This document shows positions 63,844-64,000 of a DNA stretch of 64,000 bases, in pieces (positions within the stretch are counted from its first letter, which is position 1; each line of letters starts with the position of its first letter). The stretch is from Pseudomonas fluvialis (GTDB lineage: Bacteria; Pseudomonadota; Gammaproteobacteria; Pseudomonadales; Pseudomonadaceae). A program made the position numbers and the translations under genes. Below the pieces are notes generated by a model. It was not told the DNA's origin. It searched no databases and saw nothing but the letters and a program-made list of their open reading frames with translations. The stretch spans positions 198,265 through 262,264 of the forward strand of contig NZ_JACHLL010000003.1 of NCBI RefSeq assembly GCF_014207935.1, in the 5' to 3' direction.

Positions 63844-64000
63844 ATGGATCACCGTGAAGCGCTTGTCACGCTGCGACATTTTCTTGCAACGCAGATCCTC
63901 GGCCAGGAAAAACTGGTCGAACGCCTGCTGATTGCCCTGCTCGCCGACGGACACCTGCTGGTCGAAGGCGCCCCGGGTCTGGCCAAGACCAAGGCCATCA
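63844..64000 (+). CDS. MoxR-family AAA+ ATPase, 5' end (cut by window edge)
   Basis: First 52 residues ([14 protein letters not shown]...) reaching the Walker A motif EGAPGLAKT. MoxR ATPases usually act as chaperones with von-Willebrand-type partners encoded downstream, which lie outside the window. ATG 63844 with a weak AAGAG site. Diverges from gdhB across 210 bases. Confidence 0.85.
   Translation, partial: MDHREALVTLRHFLATQILGQEKLVERLLIALLADGHLLVEGAPGLAKTKAI

Noticed and set aside
58780..63954. N-terminally extended gdhB frame (1724 codons)
   Set aside because: ATG 63633 gives the family-typical length and has a good ribosome-binding site; the extension overlaps the moxR start and promoter region.
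1..64000. tRNA, rRNA, CRISPR, insertion sequences, attachment sites
   Set aside because: None seen: no cloverleaf, no regular direct repeats with unique spacers, and no transposase or integrase motifs in any frame read.

Overview
The window is a contiguous piece of a high-GC gammaproteobacterial chromosome, almost certainly Pseudomonas in the broad sense. The evidence is the gene content and order: tyrA-hisC-pheA-serC-gyrA-mtnA-ubiG-mupP, then rluB-scpB-scpA, a Cpx-like two-component cluster, trkH, a MASE2 adenylate cyclase (cyaB), a plcP/agt1 lipid-remodelling pair, bluB-cobUTCS, dacB, rlmKL-rmf-pyrD and the 180-kDa-type NAD-glutamate dehydrogenase. GyrA carries Thr83 and Asp87, the usual Pseudomonas wild-type pair. 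No tRNA, rRNA, CRISPR array, transposase or prophage was seen.

Layout. 1-7.3 kb, minus strand: aromatic amino acid and serine biosynthesis (tyrA 5' end, hisC, pheA, serC) with a YitT-family membrane gene inserted between pheA and hisC behind a terminator, then gyrA. 7.4-12.2 kb: methionine salvage (mtnA diverging from an MTA/SAH deaminase), ubiG-mupP and an SDR. 12.4-18.7 kb: a diguanylate cyclase, rluB-scpB-scpA-yciO-PHP phosphoesterase, yciB-yciI. 18.7-21.7 kb: an envelope-stress-type cluster made of a small coiled-coil membrane protein, a CpxR-like regulator, a Spy/CpxP-like periplasmic protein behind a direct-repeat operator, and the sensor kinase. 21.7-25.8 kb: nitroreductase, YkgJ-type cysteine protein, TrkH, AraC-type regulator, DUF962. 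26-29.3 kb: cyaB and the agt1-plcP pair, whose upstream DNA holds four 11-bp-phased PHO half-sites. 29.4-36.1 kb: DMT transporter, SelW-like protein, sulfurtransferase, Sel1 protein, an unknown protein, a C-rich octanucleotide repeat, a NarL-type regulator and a hybrid kinase that overlap tail to tail, and a secreted glutathione peroxidase. 36.3-42 kb: a DmdC-like acyl-CoA dehydrogenase, a 568-bp inverted pair of structured repeats, MFS transporter plus a 41-residue membrane peptide, and two tandem periplasmic solute-binding-like proteins. 42.1-45.7 kb: lower-ligand and nucleotide-loop steps of cobalamin synthesis. 45.8-50.5 kb: two NlpC/P60 lipoproteins, sirtuin, 3-methyladenine glycosylase-like protein, YggL, PBP4. 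50.6-64 kb: a large CHASE-like/PAS/GGDEF protein, rlmKL, rmf with a 0.4-kb structured leader, pyrD, DUF2835, a conserved unknown, gdhB, and the start of a MoxR ATPase gene.

The least ordinary features are non-coding. (a) The 38,174-38,741 element is two diverged inverted copies of a roughly 250-nt unit; stems in the two copies differ by compensatory changes, which is direct evidence that the folded form is selected. (b) A 148-bp near-perfect palindrome fused to the dacB stop codon. (c) Tandem PHO boxes before plcP. (d) A CpxR-like direct repeat before the Spy-like gene. (e) A (CGTTCCCC)n tract able to form a G-quadruplex on the minus strand ahead of the NarL-type regulator. (f) A multi-hairpin rmf leader. 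Protein functions are assigned from recalled family motifs and synteny; no database search was run.
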